Notes: generated by a model from the sequence alone, not told the origin. A stretch of DNA of 14,769 bases from Rhodospirillales bacterium Alpha_05 (GCA_001603335.1 LUYR01000097.1:1-14769), one strand, 5' to 3'. Shown: positions 6,896 through 14,050, counted from the first letter of the stretch. Numbers and translations are program-made.

Positions 6896-7543
6896 ATGTC
6901 CGGAAAAAAGCGGAAGTCAGTTCAGCGCAAAACCCCCATCGAAGTGATGATCGCCGAGAAGAACCCGTTGCTCCAAAGCGGGTTGATCCGGCTGTTCGCC
7001 GCCGATGAACGGTTCGTGCTGGTCTCCATGGCGCCCGACGGCGAGCGCTTCCTGACCGCGGCGGAGAACATCCGCTTCGACGTCGGCGTGATCGGCTGGG
7101 AAATGCCGTACCTCGCGGGCCGCGGCGTGCTCGAGGCGTTCCTGCGCAAGGAACGGAATTCTCGTCTGATCGTTTATACCGGGTCGTCCAACCCGTCGAT
7201 CCCTGTCGAGGCGGAAATGCTGGGTGCCTGGGGCTTTTGCTCCAAGTCGGACCCCGGCGCGAACCTGCTGGAAACCATCGCCGCCGTCGCCGACGGTCGC
7301 AAGGTTTTCCCGTTCGTCGCATCCGCCCGAGCGGTGAACGACCCGTTGGCGGCGCTCACCCCGCGCGAGCGCGAACTCTTGACCGCGCTTGCAGGCGGCA
7401 TCACCAATGCCCAAATCGCCAAGCGGTTCGATATTTCGCTCAACACGGTCAAATTCCATCTCAAGAATCTCTACGAGAAGCTGAGCGTCGAAAATCGCTC
7501 GCAAGCGGTGGCGTTCTATTTGAGCAGCCGGAAGGTGGTGTAG
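6896..7543 (+). CDS. LuxR/NarL-type regulator with degenerate receiver domain
   Basis: This 215-residue DNA-binding regulator has a receiver-like N-terminal domain (about 14-135) and a LuxR/GerE helix-turn-helix (about 151-210). The latter contains LTPRERELLTALAGGITNAQIAKRFDISLNTVKFHLKNL in the canonical pattern. The receiver is atypical. The phosphoacceptor aspartate, expected in the D-x4-D-x3-P pattern, is G67 in FDVGVIGWEMP. The acidic pair usually seen as DD is A20-E21. The conserved threonine (T95, VYTGSS) and lysine (K117, SKSDP) remain. Normal phosphorylation is therefore unlikely. The start has AAGGG six bases upstream. No histidine kinase is adjacent. It lies directly upstream of and co-directional with glpX-tkt-fba-rpe, so control of that cluster is a reasonable guess, not shown. 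Confidence 0.9.
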   Translation: MSGKKRKSVQRKTPIEVMIAEKNPLLQSGLIRLFAADERFVLVSMAPDGERFLTAAENIRFDVGVIGWEMPYLAGRGVLEAFLRKERNSRLIVYTGSSNPSIPVEAEMLGAWGFCSKSDPGANLLETIAAVADGRKVFPFVASARAVNDPLAALTPRERELLTALAGGITNAQIAKRFDISLNTVKFHLKNLYEKLSVENRSQAVAFYLSSRKVV

Positions 7544-7610
7544 GCCACGCCGGCTGGGTGGGAGTCCGGGTCGGGAGGCGTTTTACGCCCTTCGCGTTGG
7601 GACTTGCGCC

Positions 7611-7789
7611 AAAGCCGGGGGTGCGGTATCCCCGCGCCTCTGTAATGCCTGCCGAGGCGAGAGCCTGCCGGAATGGGTGTCCCGAAGCGGCCCGGAACCC
7701 GTCTCCCGGAATTGAAATCCCCGCAAGGGGGAACCTGGGCCGCCCAAGCCGTTCGCGCGACCGGACGGCGTCATAGACGGGGGATAAAA
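7611..7789 (+). promoter_or_regulatory. Hairpin-rich leader of glpX, candidate structured RNA
   Basis: The sequence before glpX can form a string of stems: CGGGG/CCCCG (7616-7620/7630-7634); GCCTC/GAGGC (7636-7640/7654-7658) in competition with AGGC-GAGA-GCCT (7655-7666); GGGT/ACCC (7675-7678/7697-7700); CCCC-GCAA-GGGG (7719-7730); TGGGC/GCCCA around 7741; and GCCGT/ACGGC (7748-7752/7765-7769). Two of the loops are GNRA tetraloops. TCCCC at 7718-7722 could pair either with the local GGGGGA or with the identical GGGGGA that serves as the glpX ribosome binding site at 7779-7784. I recognise no known riboswitch class. Short GC stems arise easily by chance in such DNA, so this is a candidate only. 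Confidence 0.33.
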
Positions 7790-8764
7790 ATGGTGCATCG
7801 TCCGATTCAGCAGCGGACGCCTTTGTTCGCCTACAGCCTGCGCAACGTCACCGAGGCCGCCGCGCTCGCGGCCTACGACTGGGTTGGCCGGGGCGACAAG
7901 AACAACGCCGACGGCGCCGCCGTCAACGCGATGCGCCGGGAGCTGAACGCCCTGCCGATCGAAGGCACGGTGATCATCGGCGAAGGCGCGAAGGACGAAG
8001 CCCCCGAGCTCTACTGCGGCGAAGCGATCGGCCTGGCGCGGCATCGCGCCAAGTTCGACATCGCGGTCGACCCGGTCGAGGGCACGAGCTACACCGCGCT
8101 CGGCCTCGCCAACGCGCTCTCGGTGATCTCGATGGCGCCGAAGGGCACGATGTTCGACCCCGGCCCGTCGTACTACATGGAAAAGATCGCGGTGCCGAAG
8201 GAGGCCAAGGGCCTCATCGACCCCGAGGCGCCGACCGCGGAAAAGCTCCGCGTGCTCGCCCGCGCCCTCGACAAGAAAGTGAGCGAACTCACCGTCTTCC
8301 TGCTCGAGAAGCCCCGCCACAAGACGCTCTGCGAGGAAATCTACGCCGCGGGCGCACGCTGCTCGCTGTATCCGGCGGGCGACGTGATGGGCGGTTTGCT
8401 GGCCGCCTTCCCGGATTCCGGCGTCGACATGCTGCTCGGCACCGGCGGCACGCCTGAAGGCATCCTCACCGCCTGCGCGCTCCGCGCCCTCGGCGCGGAC
8501 TTCATGGGCCGCTTCAATCCGCAGTCCGAGGCGGAAAAGAAGGTGATCGCCGAGTTCGGTCTCCAGACCGAAAAGTGGATGATGCTCGACGATCTGGTGT
8601 CGTCGGATCAGGTGTTCTTCTGCGCGACCGGCGTGACCGACGGCATCCTCGTCGACGGCGTCACCGTCGAGGACAATTTCGCGCGGACCCAGACCCTGAT
8701 GATCAGCGGCCCCTACGGCGAACGCCAGGTGCTGACCAGCTATCACTTGGTGGAGCCCGACTGA
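7790..8764 (+). CDS. glpX: Fructose-1,6-bisphosphatase, class II (GlpX type)
   Basis: This enzyme hydrolyses fructose-1,6-bisphosphate to fructose-6-phosphate, as needed for gluconeogenesis or Calvin-cycle regeneration; some class II enzymes also accept sedoheptulose-1,7-bisphosphate. The 324-residue protein has the class II signatures: GRGDKNNADGAAVNAMR (33-49), IIGEGAKDEAPELYCGE (62-78), the metal/phosphate site DPVEGTSYTALG (94-105), PAGDVMGG, and LGTGGTPEGILTACALRALG. The ATG at 7790 has GGGGGA five bases upstream and gives the usual family length. The frame is open further upstream to 7673, but that stretch has no family similarity. The gene heads a co-directional cluster with tkt 46 bases downstream. 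In autotrophs the same role is often called cbbF. Confidence 0.96.
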   Translation: MVHRPIQQRTPLFAYSLRNVTEAAALAAYDWVGRGDKNNADGAAVNAMRRELNALPIEGTVIIGEGAKDEAPELYCGEAIGLARHRAKFDIAVDPVEGTSYTALGLANALSVISMAPKGTMFDPGPSYYMEKIAVPKEAKGLIDPEAPTAEKLRVLARALDKKVSELTVFLLEKPRHKTLCEEIYAAGARCSLYPAGDVMGGLLAAFPDSGVDMLLGTGGTPEGILTACALRALGADFMGRFNPQSEAEKKVIAEFGLQTEKWMMLDDLVSSDQVFFCATGVTDGILVDGVTVEDNFARTQTLMISGPYGERQVLTSYHLVEPD

Positions 8765-8810
8765 CCGTCGGCCTCCCGCGTTTCTTGTTGGAATAAGGAA
8801 GACTCCCGCG

Positions 8811-10817
8811 ATGACGACTGAGACCTCGGCGCCGACCGCCGTTTCCCATGCCCGGTTGGCGAACGCCGTCCGTTTCCTTGCCGCCGACGCGGTGCAGAAG
8901 GCCAACTCAGGCCACCCCGGCATGCCGATGGGCATGGCCGACGTCGCCACCGTGCTGTTTTCCAAGTTCCTGAAGTTCGACCCGCAGGAACCGAAGTGGC
9001 CGGATCGCGACCGCTTCGTTCTCTCCGCCGGTCACGGCTCGATGCTGCTCTACGCGCTCCTCTACCTCACCGGGTATGAGGACGTGACCATCGACGAGAT
9101 CAAGAACTTCCGCCAGATGGGCGCGCGCACCGCGGGGCATCCGGAATACGGCCACATCTCGGGCGCCGAGACCACCACCGGTCCGCTCGGCCAGGGTATC
9201 GCCACCGCCGTCGGCATGGCGCTGGGCGAGCGGATGATGAACGCCCGCTTCTCCGACGCGGCGGTCGACCACTACACCTACGTGATCTGCGGCGACGGCT
9301 GCCTGATGGAAGGGATCAGCCAGGAAGCGATCTCGCTCGCCGGGCACCTCAAGCTCAACAAGATGATCGTCCTTTGGGACGACAACGGCATCTCCATCGA
9401 CGGCAAGATCGAGCTCTCCTCGACCGAGGACCAGTTGGCGCGCTTCGAGGCCGCCGGTTGGGCCGCCTGCCGCATCGACGGCCACGATCCGGAAGCGATC
9501 GCCGCCGCGATTGCCGCCGCGCAGGAGTCCGACAAGCCCTCCCTGATCGCCTGCCGCACCGTGATCGGCAAGGGCGCGCCGACGATGTGCGGCACCCATA
9601 AGGTCCACGGCGCGCCGCTCGGCGACGCCGAGATCGCCGCCGCCCGCGTCGCCTGCGAATGGCCGCACGCCGCGTTCGAGACGCCGGAAGACGTTCTCGA
9701 CGCGTGGCGCAGCTTCGGCATCAAAGGCAGTGCGTTGCGGATGAGCTGGGAAGCGCGGATGACCTTCCTCGACGAAGCCCGCTACGAGGAATTCCGCCGT
9801 CTCGACGCCGGCGAAATGCCGCGCGGCTGGCGCTCGGCGGTCAACGCCCACAAGCAGGCGCTGTCGGAAGCCAAGCCGAAGGTCGCGACCCGCAAGGCGA
9901 GCCAGGACGTCCTCGCGGTGCTGGCGAAGGAAATCCCCGAACTCATCGGCGGCTCCGCCGACCTCACCGGCTCGAACCTCACCAAGGTCGACGGCCAGCA
10001 GCCGGTGAAGCCGGGCGACTACGCCGGCAGCTATATCCACTACGGCATCCGCGAGCACGAAATGGCCGCGGCGATGAACGGCCTCGCGTTGCACGGCGGG
10101 ATGATCCCGTACGGCGGCACCTTCCTGGTGTTCACCGACTATCTCCGTCCGGCGATGCGCCTGTCGGCGCTGATGGGCCTGCGCGTCGTCTACGTGATGA
10201 CCCATGACTCCATCGGTCTCGGCGAAGACGGCCCGACCCACCAGCCGGTCGAGCACCTCGCCGCGATGCGTGCGATGCCCAATCTCCTGGTGATGCGCCC
10301 GGCCGACGCGGTGGAAACCGCCGAATGCTGGGCCGCCGCGCTCGATCAGGAAAAGCGCCCGTCGGTGCTCGCCCTGTCGCGCCAAAACCTGCCGACGCTG
10401 CGCACCGAGCACACCGTCGAGAACCGCTGCGCCAAGGGCGGCTACGTCATCGCCGAGGCTCCGGCTGAGCGCGCCGCGACCCTGATCGCCACCGGCTCGG
10501 AAGTCGCTCTCGCGGTGGAAGCGGCCAAGGCGCTCAACGCGGACGGCATCTCCACCGCGGTGGTCTCGCTGCCCTGCTGGGAGCTGTTCGACGAGCAGCC
10601 CGCCGCCTACCGCACGTCCGTGCTCGGCAACACCGGCGTTCGCGTCGCGATCGAGGCGGCCACCGGCTTCGGCTGGGAGCGCTACGTCGGCCTCGAAGGC
10701 GGCATCGTCGCGATGCCCGGCTTCGGCGCGTCGGCCCCGGCGGAAAAACTCTTCGAACACTTCGGCTTCACCGTGGACAATGTCGTCCGTACGGTGAAAG
10801 ATCGCATCAGCCATTAA
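8811..10817 (+). CDS. tkt: Transketolase
   Basis: This thiamine-diphosphate enzyme moves two-carbon ketol units between sugar phosphates, for example making xylulose-5-P and erythrose-4-P from fructose-6-P and glyceraldehyde-3-P. The 668-residue length is normal. Visible elements are H35 in NSGHPGMPMG, H75 in SAGHGSMLLYALL, TTGPLGQGIATAVGMA, the ThDP/metal motif GDGCLMEG (161-168) running to N192, H266 in KVHGAPLG, the catalytic E415 in YGIREHEMAAAMNG, and DGPTHQPVEHLA with H477. The C-terminal domain has the expected IATGSEVALAVEAAK and GWERYVG blocks. AAGGA lies about ten bases before the ATG. It shares the transcription direction and metabolic context of glpX and fba and takes the fructose-6-P that glpX makes. 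Confidence 0.98.
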   Translation: MTTETSAPTAVSHARLANAVRFLAADAVQKANSGHPGMPMGMADVATVLFSKFLKFDPQEPKWPDRDRFVLSAGHGSMLLYALLYLTGYEDVTIDEIKNFRQMGARTAGHPEYGHISGAETTTGPLGQGIATAVGMALGERMMNARFSDAAVDHYTYVICGDGCLMEGISQEAISLAGHLKLNKMIVLWDDNGISIDGKIELSSTEDQLARFEAAGWAACRIDGHDPEAIAAAIAAAQESDKPSLIACRTVIGKGAPTMCGTHKVHGAPLGDAEIAAARVACEWPHAAFETPEDVLDAWRSFGIKGSALRMSWEARMTFLDEARYEEFRRLDAGEMPRGWRSAVNAHKQALSEAKPKVATRKASQDVLAVLAKEIPELIGGSADLTGSNLTKVDGQQPVKPGDYAGSYIHYGIREHEMAAAMNGLALHGGMIPYGGTFLVFTDYLRPAMRLSALMGLRVVYVMTHDSIGLGEDGPTHQPVEHLAAMRAMPNLLVMRPADAVETAECWAAALDQEKRPSVLALSRQNLPTLRTEHTVENRCAKGGYVIAEAPAERAATLIATGSEVALAVEAAKALNADGISTAVVSLPCWELFDEQPAAYRTSVLGNTGVRVAIEAATGFGWERYVGLEGGIVAMPGFGASAPAEKLFEHFGFTVDNVVRTVKDRISH

Positions 10818-10825
10818 ACCGGAGC

Positions 10826-10845
10826 GCGGCCCCTCGACGGGCCGC
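10826..10845 (+). terminator. Intercistronic hairpin between tkt and fba
   Basis: GCGGCCC (10826-10832) and GGGCCGC (10839-10845) form a perfect 7-base GC stem with a 6-base loop, nine bases after the tkt stop. It is followed by ATCCCCCGC with no T-run, so it is not a good intrinsic terminator. It may be an RNA stability or processing element. Confidence 0.4.
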
Positions 10846-10889
10846 ATCCCCCGCTCAAACTTGGACAGGACAGTGGAGGAAAGATACCC

Positions 10890-11999
10890 ATGGCAATGAT
10901 CTCCCTGCGACAACTGCTGGACGACGCGGCCGAGCACGGCTATGGCGTTCCCGCCTTCAACGTGAACAATCTCGAGCAGATCCTGGCGATCATGAACGCG
11001 GCGAAAAAAGCCGACGCGCCGGTGATCCTCCAGGCCAGCCGCGGCGCGCGCCAGTACGCCGGCGACGTCATGATCAAGCACATGATCATGGGCGCGATCG
11101 AGATGTACCCGAACATCCCGGTGTGCATGCATCAGGACCACGGCAACAACCTCGCCACCTGCCTCTCGGCGGTCACCGCGGGCTTCACCTCGGTGATGCT
11201 CGACGGCTCGCTGATGGAAGACGGCAAGACCCCGTCGTCGTACTTCTACAACGTCGAAACCACCACCGCGGTCACCGAGGTCGCGCACCTCATCGGCGTC
11301 TCGGTCGAAGGTGAACTCGGCTGCCTCGGCTCGCTCGAAACCGGCAAGGGCGACAAGGAAGACGGCCACGGCTTCGAAGGCGTGATGGACCGCGCCGCGC
11401 TCCTCACCGACCCGGCCCAGGCGGCCGACTTCGTCGCGCGCACCCGCGTCGATGCGCTCGCCGTCGCCATCGGCACCTCGCACGGCGCCTACAAGTTCTC
11501 GCGCAAGCCGGATGGCGACATCCTCGCGATGGACGTGATCAAGGCGATCAACCACCGCCTGCCGACCACCCACCTAGTGATGCACGGCTCCTCCTCGGTG
11601 CCGCAGGACCTCCAGGACATCATCAACCAGTACGGCGGCAAGATGCCCCAGACCTTCGGCGTTCCGGTCGAGGAAATCGTCGAAGGCATCAAGTACGGCG
11701 TGCGCAAGATCAACATCGACACCGACAACCGGATGGCGATGACCGGCATGATCCGCAAGGTGTTCGCCGAGGATGCGAGCGAGTTCGATCCGCGCAAGTA
11801 CCTGAAGCCCGCGATCGCGGCGATGGAAAAGCTCTGCCTCGAACGCTACGAAGCCTTCGGCACCGCCAACCGCGCCTCGAAGATCAAGCCGATCCCGATG
11901 GCCGACATGGCGCGCCGTTACGCGGCCGGCGAACTCGACCAGAAGATCCGCCCCGCCTCCGCAGTCAATCCGGCGTCGGAGCCGATCATCGGGATCTAA
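10890..11999 (+). CDS. fba: Fructose-bisphosphate aldolase, class II
   Basis: This zinc-dependent aldolase reversibly joins dihydroxyacetone phosphate and glyceraldehyde-3-P to fructose-1,6-bisphosphate; enzymes of this subtype often also make sedoheptulose-1,7-bisphosphate. The 369-residue protein has the family pattern: GYGVPAFNVNNLEQ, the HQDHGNN block with catalytic D83 and zinc ligand H84, GVSVEGELG with E142, GTSHGAYKF with zinc ligand H198, LVMHGSSSVP with zinc ligand H232, and INIDTDNRMAMTGMIR. Its length and the long C-terminal arm suit the Calvin-type (CbbA-like) group. GGAGGAAAG lies six bases before the ATG. It makes the substrate for glpX, and both sit in one cluster with tkt and rpe. 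Confidence 0.97.
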   Translation: MAMISLRQLLDDAAEHGYGVPAFNVNNLEQILAIMNAAKKADAPVILQASRGARQYAGDVMIKHMIMGAIEMYPNIPVCMHQDHGNNLATCLSAVTAGFTSVMLDGSLMEDGKTPSSYFYNVETTTAVTEVAHLIGVSVEGELGCLGSLETGKGDKEDGHGFEGVMDRAALLTDPAQAADFVARTRVDALAVAIGTSHGAYKFSRKPDGDILAMDVIKAINHRLPTTHLVMHGSSSVPQDLQDIINQYGGKMPQTFGVPVEEIVEGIKYGVRKINIDTDNRMAMTGMIRKVFAEDASEFDPRKYLKPAIAAMEKLCLERYEAFGTANRASKIKPIPMADMARRYAAGELDQKIRPASAVNPASEPIIGI

Positions 12000-12026
12000 T
12001 CCCGAGCTTCATATTCGTCCCTGCGC

Positions 12027-12048
12027 GGGGCGGCCCTCCGGCCGCCCC
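12027..12048 (+). terminator. Strong hairpin between fba and rpe
   Basis: GGGGCGGCC (12027-12035) and GGCCGCCCC (12040-12048) make a perfect 9-base stem with the 4-base loop CTCC. It is followed by GTTCGTTATC, which is only moderately T-rich. It may act as a partial terminator or attenuate rpe relative to fba, or protect the upstream message from 3' decay. The stem is clear; efficient termination is uncertain. Confidence 0.5.
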
Positions 12049-12077
12049 GTTCGTTATCTCCCGGAGCCCGTGCTGAA

Positions 12078-12716
12078 ATGACCGTCAAGATCGCCCCGTC
12101 CATCCTCTCCGCCGACTTCGCCAAGCTGGGCGAGGAGGTTCGCGCCATCGACGCCGCCGGGGCCGACTACATCCACATCGACGTGATGGACGGCCACTTC
12201 GTCCCCAATCTCACCTTCGGCCCGCCGGTGATCAAGGCGATCCGCCCGCACACCAGCCGCCCGTTCGACGTCCACCTGATGATCGAACCGGTCGACCCGT
12301 TGATCCCGGCCTTCGCCGACGCGGGCGCGGACATCATCACCGTCCATGCCGAAGCCACCCGCCACCTCGACCGCTCGCTCCAGCTGATCAAGAGCCTCGG
12401 CAAGAAGGCAGGCGTCTCGCTCAATCCCGCGACCCACGAATCCGTGATCGCCTACATCCTCGACAAGCTCGACCTGATCCTGGTGATGAGCGTCAACCCG
12501 GGCTTCGGCGGCCAGTCGTTCATCGACAGCCAGGTGGAAAAAATCGCCCGGATCAAAGCGATGATCGGCAGCCGAAACATCGAGCTGCAGGTCGACGGCG
12601 GCATCAACGCCAAAACCGCCAAGCTCGTCACCGCGGCGGGCGCGAACGTCCTCGTCGCGGGTAGCGCGGTGTTCCAGACGCCGGACTATGCCGCCAACAT
12701 TGCCGCGTTGCGGTAA
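12078..12716 (+). CDS. rpe: Ribulose-phosphate 3-epimerase
   Basis: This TIM-barrel metalloenzyme interconverts D-ribulose-5-P and D-xylulose-5-P, linking transketolase products to ribulose-5-P. The 212-residue protein has the usual length and all metal and catalytic residues: IAPSILSADFAKLGEE at the start, H33 and D35 in IHIDVMDGHFVPN, H66 in FDVHLMIEP, the phosphate-closing loop MSVNPGFGGQSF (137-148), and D173 in LQVDGGINAKT. The ribosome site is weak: GGAG is 11 bases before the ATG. It is last in the glpX-tkt-fba-rpe run, 78 bases after fba behind a 9-base hairpin, and is followed by terminator-like structures. Known as cbbE when in Calvin operons. Confidence 0.97.
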   Translation: MTVKIAPSILSADFAKLGEEVRAIDAAGADYIHIDVMDGHFVPNLTFGPPVIKAIRPHTSRPFDVHLMIEPVDPLIPAFADAGADIITVHAEATRHLDRSLQLIKSLGKKAGVSLNPATHESVIAYILDKLDLILVMSVNPGFGGQSFIDSQVEKIARIKAMIGSRNIELQVDGGINAKTAKLVTAAGANVLVAGSAVFQTPDYAANIAALR

Positions 12717-12738
12717 GGCTTAAGACGAAGGGGAAAGA

Positions 12739-12780
12739 CGAGGGGACTCGGTCCCCTCGACCCCATGTGTTTTGGTTTTT
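12739..12780 (+). terminator. Terminator-like hairpin after rpe
   Basis: CGAGGGGAC (12739-12747) and GTCCCCTCG (12751-12759) form a perfect 9-base stem with a 3-base loop, 22 bases after the rpe stop. T-rich sequence (GTGTTTTGGTTTTT) follows only after about eight other bases, so the spacing is not ideal. On the other strand the stem is followed by TCTTTCCCC, so it might also serve the convergent dehydrogenase gene. Confidence 0.5.
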
Positions 12781-12942
12781 GCGCGAAGCGCGACAAAGCC
12801 ATCACGCCGCGTGACGGTAGATTGCGGTGACGCGCGAAAAACTTAAGGGGTCTGGGGCCCTCCCTCCGGGGGATTTCCGCATTCAAGAATGCCCACTGGG
12901 CATTCCTGTCGCCGTCGGCGACCATGCTCCAATCCCCAGCGG

Positions 12943-12970
12943 GACCGGGCAGAGCCCGGTCTTTTTGTTT
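12943..12970 (+). terminator. Intrinsic terminator closing the glpX-rpe unit
   Basis: GACCGGGC (12943-12950), loop AGA, GCCCGGTC (12954-12961) is followed directly by TTTTTGTTT. This is a textbook rho-independent terminator in the plus direction. It abuts the stop codon of the convergent dehydrogenase at 12971, so it separates the two converging units. As a minus-strand element it lacks a following T-run. Confidence 0.85.
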
Positions 12971-13981
12971 TCAGGGCATGAACCCTTGCAACACGAGCTT
13001 GCCGATGGTGCTGCCGGATTCGAGGCGGTCGTGGGCATTGGCGATGGGTTTCGGCAGGATCGGGCCGAGGATTTCGCGCAGGGTGGAGCGGAGTTTTCCC
13101 GCGTCGGTGAGTTCGGCGATGCGGTTGAGGATTTGGCCCTGGGCGTCCATGTCCGGGGTTTGGAACATCGAGCGGGCGAACATGAACTCCCAGTGCAGCG
13201 ACGCGGACTTGCGCTTGAAGAGCATCGGGTCGAGGTGTTCGGGGTCGTCGATGATCCCGACCTTGCCTTGCGGGGCGAGGACTTCGGCGATCGCGGCCTG
13301 GTGTTTGTCGGTCTGGGTGAGCGCGGCGACGTAGTGGGCCGGGCCGAGCTTGGCTTCGGCGAGGGCCTGGTCGAGGGGCTGGCTGTGGTCGACGACGTGG
13401 TGGGCGCCGAGTGTGGTGCACCAGTCGCGGGTTGCGGGGCGGGAGGCGGTGGCGATCACCGTGAGCTTGGTGAGCTGGCGGGCGATCTGGATCAGCATCG
13501 AGCCGACGCCGCCCGCGCCGCCGACGATCAGCAGGTTGCCGGTGGTGTTTTCGCGTAACCCGAGGCGGTCGAACAGGAGTTCCCATGCGGTGATCGCGGT
13601 GAGCGGCATCGCGGCGGCTTCGGCGAAGCTGAGCGACTTCGGCTTGCGGCCGACGAGGCGTTCGTCGACGAGATGGAATTCGGAATAGCAACCCGGGCGG
13701 TCGAGCGCACCGGAGTAGAACACTTCGTCGCCGACCTGGAAGCCGGTGACGGTGGAGCCGACAGCATCGACCACGCCCGAGACGTCCCAGCCGAGGATCT
13801 TGGGCGCGCCGCCTTCCGGATTCACCCGCATGCGGATCTTGGTGTCCACCGGGTTGATCGAGATCGCGCGCACCGCGACGCGCAGGTCGCGCGGGCCGGG
13901 TTCGGGCATCGGCAGTTCGACGCAGGCGAATGCGTTCGGGTCGGTGGCGGGGAGGGAGCGGGTGTAGCCGACGGCTTTCAT
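12971..13981 (-). CDS. Zinc-type alcohol dehydrogenase / quinone oxidoreductase family protein
   Basis: This 336-residue medium-chain dehydrogenase/reductase probably reduces quinones, enones or related carbonyls with NAD(P)H in the cytoplasm. The start MKAVGYTRSLP matches a well-populated zinc-binding dehydrogenase subfamily. The GroES-like domain includes AISINPVDTKIRMR and ILGWDVSGVVDAVGS. The nucleotide-binding site is LLIVGGAGGVGSMLIQIARQL (about 175-195). The classical zinc-site cysteines are absent, as in quinone-oxidoreductase-like members. The ATG at 13981 has GAGG six bases upstream; a longer in-frame start at 14065 would run through the promoter region. It diverges from an HxlR-family regulator, an arrangement often seen for enzymes of electrophile or quinone stress. 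The exact substrate is unknown. Confidence 0.9.
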   Translation of the reverse strand: MKAVGYTRSLPATDPNAFACVELPMPEPGPRDLRVAVRAISINPVDTKIRMRVNPEGGAPKILGWDVSGVVDAVGSTVTGFQVGDEVFYSGALDRPGCYSEFHLVDERLVGRKPKSLSFAEAAAMPLTAITAWELLFDRLGLRENTTGNLLIVGGAGGVGSMLIQIARQLTKLTVIATASRPATRDWCTTLGAHHVVDHSQPLDQALAEAKLGPAHYVAALTQTDKHQAAIAEVLAPQGKVGIIDDPEHLDPMLFKRKSASLHWEFMFARSMFQTPDMDAQGQILNRIAELTDAGKLRSTLREILGPILPKPIANAHDRLESGSTIGKLVLQGFMP

Positions 13982-14019
13982 GTCTTGCCTCGCGATTGAT
14001 TGCGGAGTGGGTACGCCCG

Positions 14020-14050
14020 ATATTGCATCTATAGGCATAACCGACAATAT
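14020..14050. promoter_or_regulatory. Inverted repeat ATATTG/CAATAT in the divergent spacer
   Basis: ATATTG (14020-14025) and CAATAT (14045-14050) are perfect 6-base arms with 19 bases between, in the AT-rich spacer shared by the dehydrogenase and the HxlR-type gene. The right arm touches the TG of the extended -10 for the regulator, and the repeat overlaps a possible minus-strand TATAGA. It is well placed for a regulator controlling both genes. Confidence 0.35.

Larger units (their letters stand above)
12717..12970. repeat. Palindrome-dense spacer after rpe, possible dispersed repeat
   Basis: This 254-base spacer contains no credible gene but at least six short dyads in a row: CGAGGGGAC/GTCCCCTCG (12739-12759), GCGC-GAA-GCGC (12781-12791), TCACGC-C-GCGTGA (12802-12814), GCATTC-AA-GAATGC (12879-12892) overlapping GAATGCCCA-C-TGGGCATTC (12887-12905), GTCGCCG-T-CGGCGAC (12908-12922), and a terminator at 12943. 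CTTAAG occurs at 12719-12724 and again at 12842-12847. The composition recalls extragenic palindromic repeats of alphaproteobacteria, but I cannot confirm copies elsewhere. A small RNA gene is another possibility. Confidence 0.4.

Noticed and set aside
7611..7789. TPP riboswitch before the transketolase cluster
   Set aside because: GAACCTGG resembles part of the THI box, but the CTGAGA element and the rest of the conserved core are missing.
7611..7789. 6S RNA, SRP RNA or cobalamin riboswitch in the same leader
   Set aside because: I could not find the SRP GGAAG-type core, cobalamin box, or a convincing long 6S rod with central bubble. A covariance model search would decide.
8907..11573. Very long minus-strand open frame (888 codons) opposite tkt and fba
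   Set aside because: It is antisense to two genes with full catalytic motifs, is rich in Arg/His/Val/Asp as expected from high-GC shadow frames, and has no family similarity.
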